Assembly: GCF_000720485.1 (NCBI RefSeq)
Contig: NZ_JOAX01000049.1
Coordinates: 1-64,000 of the forward strand
Direction: 5' to 3'
DNA length: 64,000 nt
From: Streptomyces ochraceiscleroticus
GTDB lineage: Bacteria > Actinomycetota > Actinomycetes > Streptomycetales > Streptomycetaceae
Of this stretch, positions 63,954 through 64,000 are shown piece after piece (position 1 is the first letter of the stretch; each line of letters starts with the position of its first letter). The notes beneath the pieces are model-generated. The model ran no database searches. It worked only from the letters and a program-made list of their open reading frames with translations, and had not been told where the DNA came from. Both the position numbers and the translations under genes were made by a program.

Positions 63954-64000
63954 GCCGCCGGTCGCGTCCGCCGCGAGCGCGTTCCCGCCCGGGACGGCCG

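Overview
The window reads as chromosomal DNA of a Streptomyces or close relative. It has very high GC with G/C at third codon positions, frequent GTG starts, Streptomyces-type regulators (SigR/RsrA, WblC, a CatR-like Fur protein) and a chromosomal gene order shared with other actinobacteria. The first 57 bases are not genomic: they match the Illumina Nextera i7 adapter ending in the transposase mosaic end, so the window opens at an untrimmed contig end. I see no prophage, insertion sequence, integrase or CRISPR array.

Left part (58-24 kb): the tail of a truncated gene, an NAD-dependent epimerase, moeZ, an MprF-type membrane protein with a pseudokinase-like insert, an alkyltransferase-like protein, the AdnA/AdnB helicase-nuclease pair, an M20 peptidase, nudC, mycoredoxin, uvrD2, the whiB7-type regulator wblC and an ABC1-family kinase. 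With the PDZ-Lon protease and UPF0182 protein near 34-39 kb, this is the block known from mycobacteria around moeB1-adnAB-nudC-uvrD2-whiB7. wblC has a long leader with a 118-codon upstream ORF, an anti-terminator and a rho-independent terminator.

Middle part (24-42 kb): a ThiF protein with an N-terminal RiPP-recognition-like fold, a YgjP-type metalloprotein, a TerD-AIM24 fusion followed by two AIM24 paralogues, a Zincin_2-NUDIX pair, an SDR-like membrane-anchored protein, moaE, a small membrane protein, the PDZ-Lon protease, a PPA1309-family gene apparently cut by a large inverted repeat, the UPF0182 protein, and two identical initiator tRNA genes flanking a Sel1/TPR gene.

Right part (42-64 kb): catR and a catalase share a divergent region with an operator inside the catalase promoter. 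Then come a CBS protein, hisN, a TetR regulator with a probable operator, an SMR exporter, aroA-rsgA, an M50 protease, an SRAP-domain protein, an alpha/beta hydrolase, sigR-rsrA behind a SigR-type promoter, an HD-GYP gene coupled to a degenerate partner, a TPR protein, def, nrdAB behind tandem NrdR boxes and a cobalamin riboswitch, a GNAT acetyltransferase and a sodium:solute symporter running to the right edge.

The main themes are oxidative and thiol stress (sigR-rsrA, mrx1, catR-catalase), DNA repair (adnAB, uvrD2, SRAP, alkyltransferase-like protein, nrdAB) and antibiotic response (wblC).
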